Made by a program: the position numbers and the translations under genes
Notes under the pieces: model-generated
The model's database searches: none
Seen by the model: the letters and a program-made list of their open reading frames with translations, nothing else
Told to the model about the DNA's origin: nothing
Shown: in pieces, positions 1-10,594 of the stretch
How positions within the stretch are numbered: position 1 is the first letter of the stretch
Layout: every line of letters starts with the position of its first letter
NCBI GenBank assembly: GCA_940746715.1
Contig: CALNWN010000003.1
Span: forward strand, 62,001 to 126,000
Reading direction: 5' to 3'
Source: an uncultured Paraburkholderia sp.
GTDB lineage: Bacteria > Pseudomonadota > Gammaproteobacteria > Burkholderiales > Burkholderiaceae
DNA length: 64,000 bases

Positions 1-65
1 GACGCGATCGCGAATCTGCAGCAGGCCGAAACCGCGCTGCACTCACAGGGCGCCTACGCGGCGAG

Positions 66-560
66 CTAGTCGATCGACCCGCGCAGTAGTTCGCAGAGAT
101 CGGCGGTGATCGAGGACATCGACACATGGCGATGCTTTACGATGCCGATCGAGCGTTGCACTTCGGGGCTTGCGATAGGAACTGTCCGAATGTTCGGCGC
201 AAAGTGTGCCGACACCGCAAGCGACGGCACGATCGCGCAGCCGAGACCCGCATCGACCAGCGCGACGACGCATGAGATGTGTTCGACTTCGTAGAACCAT
301 CGCAGACTGATCGACTCCTGACCGAGCAGCAGTTCGAGCAGCAGCCGATTGCCACTGTCGCGCCCGCCGATGACGAGCCTCGCATTACGCAAATCCCGCA
401 AAGACACGCTCTCACGCGACGCCCACTCGTGCTAGCGATGCATCGCTAGCACATATCGATTGGCAAGCAAGGGCTCGAAAATTAGATCCTCGTCGTCGCC
501 CGGGTCGAGGCTGATACCGAATTCCGCAAGTCCCGCGCGTACCTGCCCGAGCACGAAGTC
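66..560 (-). pseudogene. LysR-family regulator, effector-binding domain remnant (in-frame TAG, HTH domain missing)
   Basis: ORFs 432..626 and 66..407 are in the same frame, separated by TAG at 432-434; text '...ALVDAGLGCAIVPSLAV...' is typical of the LysR C-terminal domain; N-terminal half absent. Confidence 0.65.
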
Positions 561-1075
561 ATGATTGCCGTCGAGTGCTACTTCTTCAGGTGGCTGGATC
601 GCGTGAACGTCGGTTTCGCCAAGCACAAATGATGAGCGATCTGAGTGTCACCGAAGCGGCATACGGCGTCGGCGCGGGACTTTTCTTCATCGGCTATTTG
701 TTACTTCAGGTGCCCGGCGGTTACCTCGTGAAGCGCATCGACGTGCGCGCCTGTCTCGGCGGCTCGCTGATCGCGTGGGGCATTGTCTCCATCGCCACAC
801 TGGCGACGCGCAACCAGACCCCATTCTATGCGCTGCGCTTCCTGCTCGCCTGACCGAGGTGAGCTTTTTTGCGGCGGTCATTGCGTACTTCGGTCCGTGG
901 TTTCCGTCGTATCGTCTGAGCAAGGTAATGTCCCCGCTGTTTCTCGCGATGCCGCTCGGCATGATCATCGACGGGCCGCTGTCGGGGTGGATCATGGATG
1001 CGACACACGGCGAATGGGGAATGAACGGCTGGCCGTGGATGTTCCGGATCCTTACGATTCCGGCGCGCTACATCA
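555..1075 (+). pseudogene. MFS transporter (ACS / phthalate-tartrate permease-like) fragment
   Basis: 'RWLDRVNVGFAK', 'MMSDLSVTEAAYGVGAGLFFIGYLLLQVPGGYLV', 'VSFFAAVIAYFGPWFPSYRLSKVMS' in different frames; frameshifts near 627 and 850, truncated near 1070. Confidence 0.75.
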
Positions 1076-1109
1076 AGGCGACGCATTGAGTTGCCGCGTG
1101 CGGTTATTG

Positions 1110-1123
1110 ACAACATATGTTGT
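1110..1123. promoter_or_regulatory. Perfect 14-bp palindrome ACAACATATGTTGT overlapping a TTGACA box, upstream of the aminotransferase
   Basis: Exact self-complementarity read in sequence; 72 bp upstream of ATG 1196. Confidence 0.5.
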
Positions 1124-1195
1124 AGTGTGGTTAGAATTGTAAATCGCATGTTGCGCACGTCCTTCACACCCAGATTCGCACCAAGGCAAAATTAC

Positions 1196-2554
1196 ATGAC
1201 CACGGTATTTCATCGCGCGCCTCGCGCCAGCCTGCCCATCGCCGTGCGCGGCGACGGCATAGAAATCATCGATTCGACCGGCAAGCGCTACATCGACGCG
1301 TGCGGCGGCGCGGCTGTCTCGTGCCTTGGTCACAGTCATCCGCGGGTGATCGAAGCCATTCAGCGACAAGTGCAGGAGTTGCCCTACGCACATACATCGT
1401 TCTTCACGACCGAGCCTGCCGAAGCACTCGCCGATCTGCTCATCGAAGCCGCGCCGGGAAACCTCGGCCACGTCTACTTCGTATCGGGCGGCTCAGAAGC
1501 GATGGAAGCCGCGCTAAAGCTCGCGCGTCAGTATTTCGTCGAGAGGGGCCAGCCTGAGCGGCGGCACTTCATCGCGCGCCGGCAGAGCTATCACGGCAAC
1601 ACGCTCGGAGCGCTTGCCATTGGCGGCAACGCATGGCGTCGCGAGCCGTTCCTGCCTATCCTGATCGAAGCGCATCACGTAACTCCCTGCTTCGCCTATC
1701 GCGAGCAGCAAGCGGGCGAAACCGACGAAGCCTTCGCGCAACGTCTTGCCGACGAACTTGAAGCAAAAATCCTTGAACTCGGCGCGCAATCGGTGGCGGC
1801 ATTTGTCGCAGAGACGGTCGTCGGCGCGACGGCGGGCGCGGTGCCGCCCGTGCGCGAATACTTCCGTAAGATTCGCGCGGTCTGCGACAAATACGGCGTG
1901 CTGCTGATTCTCGACGAAGTGATGTCCGGCATGGGCCGCACGGGCCACCTGTTCGCTTGCGAGGAAGACAGCGTTTCGCCGGATATTCTCGCGATCGCGA
2001 AAGGTCTCGGCGCGGGCTATCAGCCGATCGGCGCGACGCTCGTCAGCAACGAGATTTTCAATACCATCGTCGGCGGATCCGGATTTTTTCAGCACGGTCA
2101 CACGTATATCGGCCATGCGACGGCGTGCGCGGCGGCGTTCGAAGTGCAGAAAGTCATCGCCGAAGAAAAGCTGCTCGACAACGTGAAAGCGCGCGGCGAG
2201 CAACTGCGCGCGCGGCTGCGCGAGCGGCAGGCAAATCATCCGTTCATCGGCGATGTGCGCGGGCGCGGCCTCTTCACTGGTGTTGAACTGGTGCAGGATC
2301 GCGCGAGCAAAACCCCGTTCGATCCGAAGCACAAACTGCACGCCATCATCAAGAGCGAGGCGATGAAGCGCGGCCTTATGGTGTATCCGATGGGCGGCAC
2401 TGTGGACGCCCGCATCGGCGATCACGTGCTCATTGCGCCGCCGTTCATCACGACCAGCGCGCAGATCGACACGATCGTCGAGCGCCTTGCAGATGGGATC
2501 GACGGAGCGCTCAGCCTCATCGACGTGAAGGCGGCATGGACGACGCCGCGCTAA
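1196..2554 (+). CDS. Class III PLP-dependent aminotransferase (aspartate aminotransferase family protein)
   Basis: 'DACGGAAVSCLGHSHPRVIEAI', 'LILDEVMSGMGRTG', 'AIAKGLGAGYQPIGATL'; full length, uninterrupted. Confidence 0.9.
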   Translation: MTTVFHRAPRASLPIAVRGDGIEIIDSTGKRYIDACGGAAVSCLGHSHPRVIEAIQRQVQELPYAHTSFFTTEPAEALADLLIEAAPGNLGHVYFVSGGSEAMEAALKLARQYFVERGQPERRHFIARRQSYHGNTLGALAIGGNAWRREPFLPILIEAHHVTPCFAYREQQAGETDEAFAQRLADELEAKILELGAQSVAAFVAETVVGATAGAVPPVREYFRKIRAVCDKYGVLLILDEVMSGMGRTGHLFACEEDSVSPDILAIAKGLGAGYQPIGATLVSNEIFNTIVGGSGFFQHGHTYIGHATACAAAFEVQKVIAEEKLLDNVKARGEQLRARLRERQANHPFIGDVRGRGLFTGVELVQDRASKTPFDPKHKLHAIIKSEAMKRGLMVYPMGGTVDARIGDHVLIAPPFITTSAQIDTIVERLADGIDGALSLIDVKAAWTTPR

Positions 2555-2703
2555 AAGCATGGGCGGCGACGCTCGACATCGCGTTGCCCGACGCGTTGCT
2601 GGCCGACGTCGCATCGCTGCTCGACTCGATGCATGCGAGCGCGCGGCCACTTGCCGTCGCTCTCGACGAAGCGGAATCCGGCGATGATGCAGAGGGCGCT
2701 TGA
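2536..2703 (+). CDS. Small AtzG-like (DUF4089-type) protein preceding the amidase
   Basis: 55-aa ORF 'MDDAALKAWAATLDIALPDALLADVASLLDSMHASARPLAVALDEAESGDDAEGA' overlapping the 3' end of the aminotransferase and the 5' end of the amidase. Confidence 0.6.
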   Translation: MDDAALKAWAATLDIALPDALLADVASLLDSMHASARPLAVALDEAESGDDAEGA

Positions 2704-4025
2704 AATCGCCGCGGACGTGCGCGCACGAAAGCGTTCGGCCGTCGACGTGACGCGGGAAACGCTCAGTGGCATCGAACGCGCGAACGCCTCGCTCAACGCT
2801 TTTCATCACGTTTTCATCAACGAGGCGCTCGAACAGGGAACGCGTATCGACGCGCTCGTCGCGCAGGGCATCGATCCGGGACCGCTTGCCGGCGTGCCGT
2901 TCGCGGCTAAAAGTATCTTCGATATCGAAGGTCACACGACGATCGCCGGTTCGCGTGCGCGGCTCGACACACCCGCCGCGATCCACGACGCCGATGCCAT
3001 CGCACGGCTGAAGCGGGCCGGCGCAGTGCTCGTCGGCACGACGCACATGGACGAGCTCGCGTGTGGCGCGACCGGCGAGAATCCGCACTTCGGCCCGGTG
3101 CGTAATCCACACGATGTCGATCGCATGACGGGCGGGTCGTCGGGCGGATCCGCTGCCGCTGTCGCCGCGCGATGCGTGCCGCTCGCGCTTGGCAGCGACA
3201 CCAATGGCTCAATTCGCGCCCCCGCCGCGCTGTGCGACGTGTGGAGCATCAAGCCCGACTTTCGGCAGGCTGTCGCGGCGAGGCGTGCTCGCTTACGCCA
3301 GTTCGCTGGATTGCATCGACGGCTTTGCGAACGATGTCCGCGATCTCGCGGGGCTTTATTCGGTACTCGATGGCAATCCATCGGACGAGCGCGAATCGTG
3401 CCTGAGAGTCGGCATATTGAGCGGGTACTTCGAAACGTACGCATCGCAACAAGCGTGGGACGCGGTGCTGGAAACAGCGTCGCTCATCGGGCCACACGAA
3501 TCGATCGACATGTGCGAGCACGATATGCAGCTCGGGCGCGGCGCGGCGACGATCGTCTCGAACGTGGAGGTAGCGACCGCGCACGCGAATCTGCTCGACG
3601 CGCCGGAAGACACTGTCTCGCCCCGCCTGCGCACGCGTCTCCTCGCCGGCGCGTTGAGTCCGGCCGCGTGGTACGCCCGTGCGCTAAGCTATCAGCGGGG
3701 TTTTCGCGCGCGCATGGCCCGGCTCTTCGCCGATTTCGACGTCATCCTCGCGCCGTGCACACCCTTCGCCGCGCCGGGATTCTCTGACGCGACAATCGCG
3801 GTCGGCAATCACGAACTCGAACCCGCAAAGCATCTCGGCATGCTGACCCACCCGGTTTCCTTCGCCGGACTTCCTGTCGTTACCGCTCCCGTCTTGCGCG
3901 ATGGCAATATGCCGCTCGGCGTGCAGATCATCGGCGCACCGTTCGACGAGGTCGCGTGCTTCGCGGCCGCCCGACGCATCGAGCAAGGCTTCACGGACAC
4001 CTCACGGACATCAATCGAATCATGA
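2684..4025 (+). pseudogene. AtzE-like amidase (amidase signature family), single frameshift
   Basis: 'GPLAGVPFAAKSIFDIEG', 'MTGGSSGGSAAAVAA', 'LGSDTNGSIRAPAALCDVWSIKP' then frame change near 3254 to 'TFGRLSRRGVLAYASSLDCIDGFANDV'. Confidence 0.8.
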
Positions 4026-4576
4026 ACAAACGACTTCCCGACTTCCAGATCGCCACCGCGTCCGACGAACAGAAGGCCGTTTTGGAGGATATCCTGAGTG
4101 GCCCGCGCGGCAATCTGAACGGGCCGTTCCTCGGCTGGATCTTCAGCCCAGAACTTGCGCAGAACGCGCAGAAGCTCGGCGCGTTCTGCCGCTACAATAC
4201 CGGCCTGCCGCTGCGCCTCTCCGAACTCGCGATTCTCGTGACCGCGGCGCGCTGGCGATCGCAGGCGGAATGGCACATCCATCATCCAATCGCGCTCGAA
4301 GCCGGCCTGCCCACCGATGTCGCCGAAGCGCTCCGCACAGGAAAAACGCCGACCTTCGCCGATGCCGACGACAGGATCATTTTCGATTTTGCCACCGAGC
4401 TATACGACACGAAGCGCGTAAGCGATGCCACGTACAACGCCGCTGTCGCGCGCTTCGGTCATACGGTCGTCGTGAATCTCGTCGGGTTGCTGGGCTACTA
4501 CGCGCTCGTGGCGATGACGCTCAACACGTTCGGGATGCGCGCTGAGGGGCAGACCAATCTGCCCTTCGCGGAGTGA
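4022..4576 (+). CDS. Carboxymuconolactone decarboxylase family protein
   Basis: 'LPLRLSELAILVTAARWRSQAEWHIHHPIALEAGL' CMD-like motif; intact 184 aa. Confidence 0.8.
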   Translation: MNKRLPDFQIATASDEQKAVLEDILSGPRGNLNGPFLGWIFSPELAQNAQKLGAFCRYNTGLPLRLSELAILVTAARWRSQAEWHIHHPIALEAGLPTDVAEALRTGKTPTFADADDRIIFDFATELYDTKRVSDATYNAAVARFGHTVVVNLVGLLGYYALVAMTLNTFGMRAEGQTNLPFAE

Positions 4577-4594
4577 CGCCATTTCGCCGACGCG

Positions 4595-5500
4595 TTACTC
4601 GAATGCCTTGTCGTTCGGCTCGGCAAAGAGCTTCTGCATCGTGCCGCTCATCGGGAATTCAAAATTGATGTTCTTCGGCGGCACCGGTTTCGTGAACCAC
4701 TTGTCATACAGCGTCCTGATCTCGGGGCTTCTCATCACCTGGCTCATTGCATCGTCGACGAGCTTTTTGAACTCCGGCTCGTCCTTGCGCATCATGAAGC
4801 CGTAAGCCTCCGATGACTGCGGCGTGCCAACCAGCACCCAGTCCGAGGGCTTCGCCGTCAGGGAGCGCGTGCCGGCGAGCAGAACATCGTCCATCATGTA
4901 AGCGACTGCGCGGCCAGTTTCAAGCGTCGCGCGTCCCTCGCCGTAATCCTTCGCGCTGATGATACTCATGTTCATTTTCTTTTCTTCGTTCATCTTGCGA
5001 AGAATGCGCTCGGACGTCGTGCCCTGATTCGTCACTACGGTTTTGCCCGCGAGATCGGGAAAGTCGTTGATGCCCGAATCCTTCCTCGTGAGCAGACGCG
5101 TCGTCGCGACAAAGAATGTGTCCGAAAACGCAACCTGGTTCTGGCGCGCCGTGAGATTCGTCGTCACGCCGCATTCGAGATCGATCGTGCCGTTCTGTAC
5201 AAGTGGAATGCGGTTCTGCGACGTCACCGGAATGAAGCGCACGCGCAAATCGGGGTGCTTCGTCTTTGCCTTCACCGCGTCGATTACCTTGTTGCACAAG
5301 TCCTGCGAAAACCCGACGACATTGTTATTGGTATCGACATACGAAAACGGTATGGATGTTTCCCGATGGCCGACCGCGATGAGATTCGTGCTTTGAATCT
5401 TGGCAAGCGTCGGCTGGCTGCTTTGGCCGTAGCTCGTCCCCGTGACGAGCGCGAGCACGGCAAGCGCGAAAGCTGATGTGAGTAGTGGCCTTGTTTTCAT
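4595..5500 (-). CDS. Amino-acid ABC transporter substrate-binding protein (GltI-like)
   Basis: Signal peptide; 'ETSIPFSYVDTNNNVVGFSQDLCNKVIDAVK', 'NRIPLVQNGTIDLECGVTTNL'; intact 301 aa, no permease/ATPase genes adjacent. Confidence 0.88.
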   Translation of the reverse strand: MKTRPLLTSAFALAVLALVTGTSYGQSSQPTLAKIQSTNLIAVGHRETSIPFSYVDTNNNVVGFSQDLCNKVIDAVKAKTKHPDLRVRFIPVTSQNRIPLVQNGTIDLECGVTTNLTARQNQVAFSDTFFVATTRLLTRKDSGINDFPDLAGKTVVTNQGTTSERILRKMNEEKKMNMSIISAKDYGEGRATLETGRAVAYMMDDVLLAGTRSLTAKPSDWVLVGTPQSSEAYGFMMRKDEPEFKKLVDDAMSQVMRSPEIRTLYDKWFTKPVPPKNINFEFPMSGTMQKLFAEPNDKAFE

Positions 5501-5525
5501 AGATTACCCGTGTGATGTGAATGAT

Positions 5526-5562
5526 ACATATGTTGCCATGAAAAAAACACAGCTACATATGT
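5526..5562. promoter_or_regulatory. Two ACATATGT operator-like sites (5526-5533, 5555-5562) upstream of the SBP gene
   Basis: Same core as the palindrome at 1110-1123; centres 29 bp apart. Confidence 0.45.
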
Positions 5563-5737
5563 ATTTACCCATAGTTCCGTGTTCGCGCCGACTGTCCGAT
5601 GGGTTTTCACTTCAATCGAAACTCGGCGGCGCTGCTCGGCCTCTCCGGAACTACAAGAAGTGTTGTGCAGTTGGTGTCCGCAAGCCGCAAGGCTCGCATT
5701 TGCGCGCCGAGTGAATGCAGACAGGCAGCGATCTCTA

Positions 5738-5779
5738 TGTGCACGTTTATGCATGTTTACATTCTTGTTTGTGCACGTT
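5738..5779. promoter_or_regulatory. Direct repeats TGTGCACGTT (5738-5747, 5770-5779) upstream of deoR-like gene
   Basis: Identical 10-mers 32 bp apart immediately before ATG 5790. Confidence 0.45.
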
Positions 5780-5789
5780 ATTATGGTGC

Positions 5790-6572
5790 ATGAACGACGA
5801 CATTCCTCTTTCCCGGCGCGATGAGATCGCCAATCGGCTTGCACAGGGCCAGCCAGTCGTGGCAGCGGCGCTCGCCGCCGAATTCAATATTTCCGAAGAC
5901 GCCGTCCGTCGCGACCTTCGCGCTCTGGCGGCCGAGGGGCGCTGCCGGAGGGTCTATGGTGGGGCGCTGCCGATCACACCTGCTTCCGCGCCGATGGCTA
6001 GCCGCATTGATACAGCCTACGAGCAAAAGTCGGCATTGGCCCGTGCGGCTGTGCCGCTAATCCGGCGAGGGGAACTTTTGTTTCTCGATAGCGGCAGTAC
6101 CAATTTCGCGCTCGTTGACCTGCTGCCGGAAGAGGCCGACATCACCATCGCGACCAATTCAGTCGATATCGCCGCCGCGGTGCTGCGCCGATCCGACATT
6201 CGTCTGCTCGTCATCGGCGGTGTGGTTGATCCAGCGGTCGGCGGGTGTGTCGATGCGAGCGCCGTGCAGAACGTTGTGCAAATGAATATCGATCGATGCT
6301 TCATCGGATCCTGCGCGATCTCGCCGAAGGGCGGCATCAGTGCGTTCGACCTCGCCGACGCGACTTTCAAACGCGCCGTTCTGGCGGCCAGCGATCACAG
6401 CGTGGTGCTGGCGCTCACTGAGAAGTTCAACACTCGCGCCCCTTACAAGGTGACCGCCATCAAAGAGATCGAATATGCCGTCGTCGAACATGATCTGCCG
6501 CGCGTACATCGTGCGGCCTTGTCGAAAGCCGGCGCGTCAGTTGTCCCGGCACAGGAACCCGCCAAGCCATGA
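5790..6572 (+). CDS. DeoR/GlpR-family transcriptional regulator
   Basis: 'SRRDEIANRLAQGQPVVAAALAAEFNISEDAVRRDLRALAAEGRCRRVYGGA' plus 'FLDSGSTN' sensor domain. Confidence 0.9.
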   Translation: MNDDIPLSRRDEIANRLAQGQPVVAAALAAEFNISEDAVRRDLRALAAEGRCRRVYGGALPITPASAPMASRIDTAYEQKSALARAAVPLIRRGELLFLDSGSTNFALVDLLPEEADITIATNSVDIAAAVLRRSDIRLLVIGGVVDPAVGGCVDASAVQNVVQMNIDRCFIGSCAISPKGGISAFDLADATFKRAVLAASDHSVVLALTEKFNTRAPYKVTAIKEIEYAVVEHDLPRVHRAALSKAGASVVPAQEPAKP

Positions 6573-7752
6573 ACACCCGGCCAAATCTGTTCACGTCGCG
6601 AGCAACGGCTCCAGGCCTGCCTGCAGCCCGCTTGCCACCCGCCTTGCGTTCCTTGTGGCGGGATTTGGCGTGGCTTGCTGGGCACCGCTCGTGCCTTTCG
6701 CCAAGCAGCGTCTTGGCGTCGATGACGGCGTGCTCGGACTCCTGCTGCTGTGCATCGGTTTCGGTTCAGTCATTGCAATGGTAGTCACGGGGGCGCTCAG
6801 TGCACGATACGGGGCCAAGCCCATCATCGTTGCGGGCGGCTCGGGGCTGGCCGTCGTTCTGCCCCTGCTGACCATCGTTAGTACGCCGCTGACGCTTGGA
6901 ATTGCGTTGCTCGCGTTTGGTGCATTCCTCGGCTCACTCGATGTCGCGATGAACATTCATGCGGTCGATGTCGAGCGCGCGGAAGCTCGACCGTTGATGT
7001 CGGGCTTTCACGCGCTCTTCAGCATCGGTGGATTCGTCGGCGCAACGGTGATGACCTTCCTGCTTTCCTTGCACGTCGGGATGCTCGCAAGCGCATTGCC
7101 ATGCGCCGTTCTGATGCTCGTCGCCATCGCGGCGGCGCGCTCTCGTCTGATTGTGTCGACACACGCGAGCAATGGACCGCTGTTTGCGTTGCCGCGCGGC
7201 ATTGTGTTCATGCTTGCCGCGCTCGCCGCGATCACCTTTCTGGTCGAAGGCGCGCTGCTCGACTGGAGTGCCTTGCTCGTCACCGGTACAGGACTGGTTT
7301 CTGCCGCGCACGGAGGACTGGGCTACATCTTCTTCTCGATCGCCATGACCGCCGGCCGATTTGGCGGTGACGCGCTCACCGCGCGCATCGGCGACCGCGC
7401 GACCATGTTCTGGGGAGGACTGCTTGCAACCGTCGGTTTCGTCGTGCTGCTGACTGCACCGACCGCAGCGCTCGCGATGAGCGGATTTGTCCTGATCGGT
7501 CTCGGCGCATCGAATGTCGTGCCAGTGTTATTCCGGCGCGCCGGGTCGCAGCGCGCAATGCCTTCAACGTTCGCGGTTGCCGCAATCACGGCGACGGGTT
7601 ATGCCGGGCATCTCGCCGGACCCGCGGGGGTGGGCTTCATTGCCAAGGCAGTCGGATTGCCGACTGCCTTCTGGGTATTAGCCGCGAGGTTTTGTCTCGT
7701 TCCGGCATGCGCCCATCTGGCAACGCGCCGACTCCAGGAGGACCGCTCATGA
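6569..7752 (+). CDS. MFS transporter (YbjJ-like); N-terminus possibly frameshifted
   Basis: Long hydrophobic ORF; the natural-looking ATG at 6569 is in another frame ('MNTRPN' then 'SVHVASNGSR...' in the main frame). Confidence 0.75.
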
Positions 7753-8131
7753 AGATTGCCCACGTTGCCTTGTGGACGCGCGATCTCGACGAGGCCGCCT
7801 TGTTCTGGCGTCGATATTTCGATGCCGATGTTGGGGTGACCTATCAGAGCGAACGCCGGCCCGGATTCGTCTCGCACTTCGTCAGATTGCGGGGCGACCG
7901 GACCATGATCGAACTTATGAGCGGTCCTTGGATCGCAAATGGTTCCACAATGGACCGCGTCGACTGGGATCATGTCGCCATTTGCCTTGGAGACGCGGTT
8001 GCGGTCAATGAACTGGCCAAACACTGCCATGCCGATGGCTTACTCGTTTCAGCGCCCGAACGACAGGCGATGGATTTTATGAAGCGGTAATCGCAACACC
8101 GGACGGCACGCGGATCGAAATTACTGAGTAA
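7749..8131 (+). pseudogene. VOC/glyoxalase family protein, C-terminal frameshift
   Basis: 'MKIAHVALWTRDLDEAALFWRRYF...' ; C-terminal 'DGFYEAVIATPDGTRIEITE*' is in another frame (shift near 8060). Confidence 0.7.
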
Positions 8132-8470
8132 CGGCGTGACACAACCAAGCCTGCGGCCTTCATAGCTGCATCACTTACTGTCCATTTCACCCCTGCGAGT
8201 ACCACGGACGACGACGGCGTCCACATATGGTGCTGACGCAGAGACTAGACCAGAACGTCCGGTGTCCGATGTAGAGAAGTCGATCAAGTGTCGTACACGA
8301 TGCAACGGCGGATGGCGGAAAGTGGCCGATGGGGTGAGGTCGCCCCCGGCGGCTACACGCTGGACAGGTTGCAACGGCTGCGCCCCGATCTGCCACCGCG
8401 TGCGAGGGGAGTGCCTTCGGCGGCGAGGCACTGAACAATACCGGGATTGGCTTCCGCCTCGGACGTATCT

Positions 8471-9349
8471 TTAAGCCGCTGCGGACCGCCGTTTCGTCTC
8501 GGAGAGGTATGCCAGCCCGAGGCTCTCAAGCGCCCGCGCCTGGATCGATGTTGCTTGGGTGTTGAGGGCGTCAGCGCCGAATGACTGCCCCACGACCAAA
8601 CGTGCGGGGCGCGTACCGTTTGCCTGTTCGACTAGCTGCACGATTGCATCGGCGACGTCGTGCGGATTCGGCGCGTGGTCGCTCGCGAACAGTGCCATTA
8701 ACGTCTCTACCATCTTGTCGGGAATCGCACCGGCTTCACCGTAGCCAGGCGCACGCGCCGCATCGGCGGGCCGCTGCGCGCTGGCGAAGATATTCGTTGG
8801 ATATTTACTGGGTTGAACGAGAACGACGTCGATGCCCAAAGTCGACAACTCATAGCGATAGCTGTCGGTTAAAGCTTCAATCGCGAACTTCGATGCGCCA
8901 TAGAGACCGAAGAACGGAAAGGTCACGCGGCCGAGTATCGAGCCGATGTTCACGATCAGGCCGTCACCCTGTTTCCTGAAGGTGGGCAATGTCGCTCTCA
9001 ACATTCGCTGGATGCCGAATACATTCACGTCGAAGAGTGCCTGTACCTGTTTTGTCGTGAACGCCTCGGAAACGCCGGCCGACCCGATGCCTGCGTTGTT
9101 GATGAGGACGTCGAGGCGCCCGGTATTTTCCAGCACGGAAGCTACGCCGCGCTCGACGGACGCGTCGTCCGTTACGTCGACTTCGATGACATGCAGGCCT
9201 CTCGCCTCGAGGGCATCGGCATGGGGACGGTTTCGGCCGGCGATGTCGCGCATCGACGCGAATACCCGGTGCCCGGCGCGTGCGAGCGTCTCCGCAGTGT
9301 CGCGGCCGAAGCCGCTGCTGGCCCCGGTGATCAGAATATTTCTGGACAT
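8471..9349 (-). CDS. Short-chain dehydrogenase/reductase
   Basis: 'MSRNILITGASSGFGRDTAETLARAGH', 'DVLINNAGIGSAG', 'YGASKFAIEALTDSYRYEL'. Confidence 0.92.
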   Translation of the reverse strand: MSRNILITGASSGFGRDTAETLARAGHRVFASMRDIAGRNRPHADALEARGLHVIEVDVTDDASVERGVASVLENTGRLDVLINNAGIGSAGVSEAFTTKQVQALFDVNVFGIQRMLRATLPTFRKQGDGLIVNIGSILGRVTFPFFGLYGASKFAIEALTDSYRYELSTLGIDVVLVQPSKYPTNIFASAQRPADAARAPGYGEAGAIPDKMVETLMALFASDHAPNPHDVADAIVQLVEQANGTRPARLVVGQSFGADALNTQATSIQARALESLGLAYLSETKRRSAAA

Positions 9350-9399
9350 GTTGAGTGTTTCCCAGCCAATAAGATTAGAGGACCGCAACCGCATCCGTA

Positions 9400-9726
9400 C
9401 GTGCATGTCCGATGCGATTGAGATGAAACGTGCGACGTAATTGAAAACCCAGGCGCTCATACAGCTGAATCGCGGAAATGTTGTCGCTGAATACGTGCAG
9501 AAACGTCCGCGCTGCCTAACCGAACGACCTCCTCGTTGTCCGTCCCTCGTGCTTTGCGGTGCAAAGCGATCATTTGATGAATCACGCCGACATGCGTGGT
9601 TTGAAGTACATCGACTGGACCAATCGGTTCGGCGGATAGCAAGGCGACCTGCTCGTCAGGCCGTAAAAGTTGACGGAGCGCGTGATATGCAGAAGTCGTT
9701 TCGGCGGCTAGCGCAGAAGGCGCCAC
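9400..9726 (-). pseudogene. GNAT N-acetyltransferase remnant
   Basis: 'PIGPVDVLQTTHVGVIHQMIALHRKARG' and, in another frame, 'SAIQLYERLGFQLRRTFHLNRI'. Confidence 0.55.
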
Positions 9727-10383
9727 GTCGGCATGGTATCGACGCGCGAGCGCGTCACCTTGCCCAAGGTGCGCCTGCTTCGGCGAAATTCAAGGCATCG
9801 GTGGCTTCGGCTTTCAAGGTCCTCAGGTTTTGCCGGCCGTCCCCGGCGAGCGACGTACGAGGGCGCCGCGACCGTCACAATCCGAGTATCGAGCAGCTTT
9901 CTCGCGATCAGCGTAGATGCCTGGGGTTCGCCGAATCGCACGGCGAGGTCGAAGCCATCCATGACGAGGTCGCCAAGGCTGTCTCGCGCGATGAACTCGA
10001 TTTCGAGTTCGGGATGCGCATCCATGAACGCATCGAGTTGTTGCCCAAGAATGGTCTGGTAGACGACAGGATCCAGATTGATTCTCAGCTTTCCGCGCAC
10101 AGCGGAGGCACCACCTGCTGCGGCCGCGGCTGCTTCCTCCAGCCCCGCGAGATGGGGCATGACCTGCTCGTAAAAGCGGCGGCCCTCTTCAGTCAGCGAG
10201 ACGGAGCGCGTCGTTCGGTTGAAGAGCCGGATGTTCAGCCTTTTTTCCAGCCGCGCAATCGCCCGACTGACGCCCGGCGGCGTCATGCCTATCACCTTCC
10301 GAGGCGGCCGCAAACGTCCCGGCATCCACCACGGCGGCGAACACGCTGATGCTGCCGGAGAGCTTTTCGCTACTGGATCTCAT
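9720..10383 (-). pseudogene. LysR-family regulator, N-terminal frameshift and truncated C-terminus
   Basis: 'MRSSSEKLSGSISVFAAVVDAGTFAAA' then frame change to 'MTPPGVSRAIARLEKRLNIRLFNRTTRSVSLTEEG'. Confidence 0.8.
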
Positions 10384-10594
10384 GGTGGTTCGAGTGAATA
10401 CGGGTGGCAAATCGCGAGCGACCCACTGAAGGCCGGCACGCCAACGCCGCCCAGTACAGCAATGCTGGGCGTCTGCGTCGATCATGCCGAATTGGTGACT
10501 CGTTGTCACTTATCTAATGCCATCCATGTTGTTTTGTTTCGTTCGGTGTTTGCCCCAGAATGCGAACGACGTATTCACACATGGAGGATGAGCA

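Noticed and set aside
1514-3112. 532-aa minus-strand ORF opposite the aminotransferase
   Set aside because: Antisense mirror ORF (Arg/Ala-rich, no domain); the plus strand has clear class-III aminotransferase motifs.
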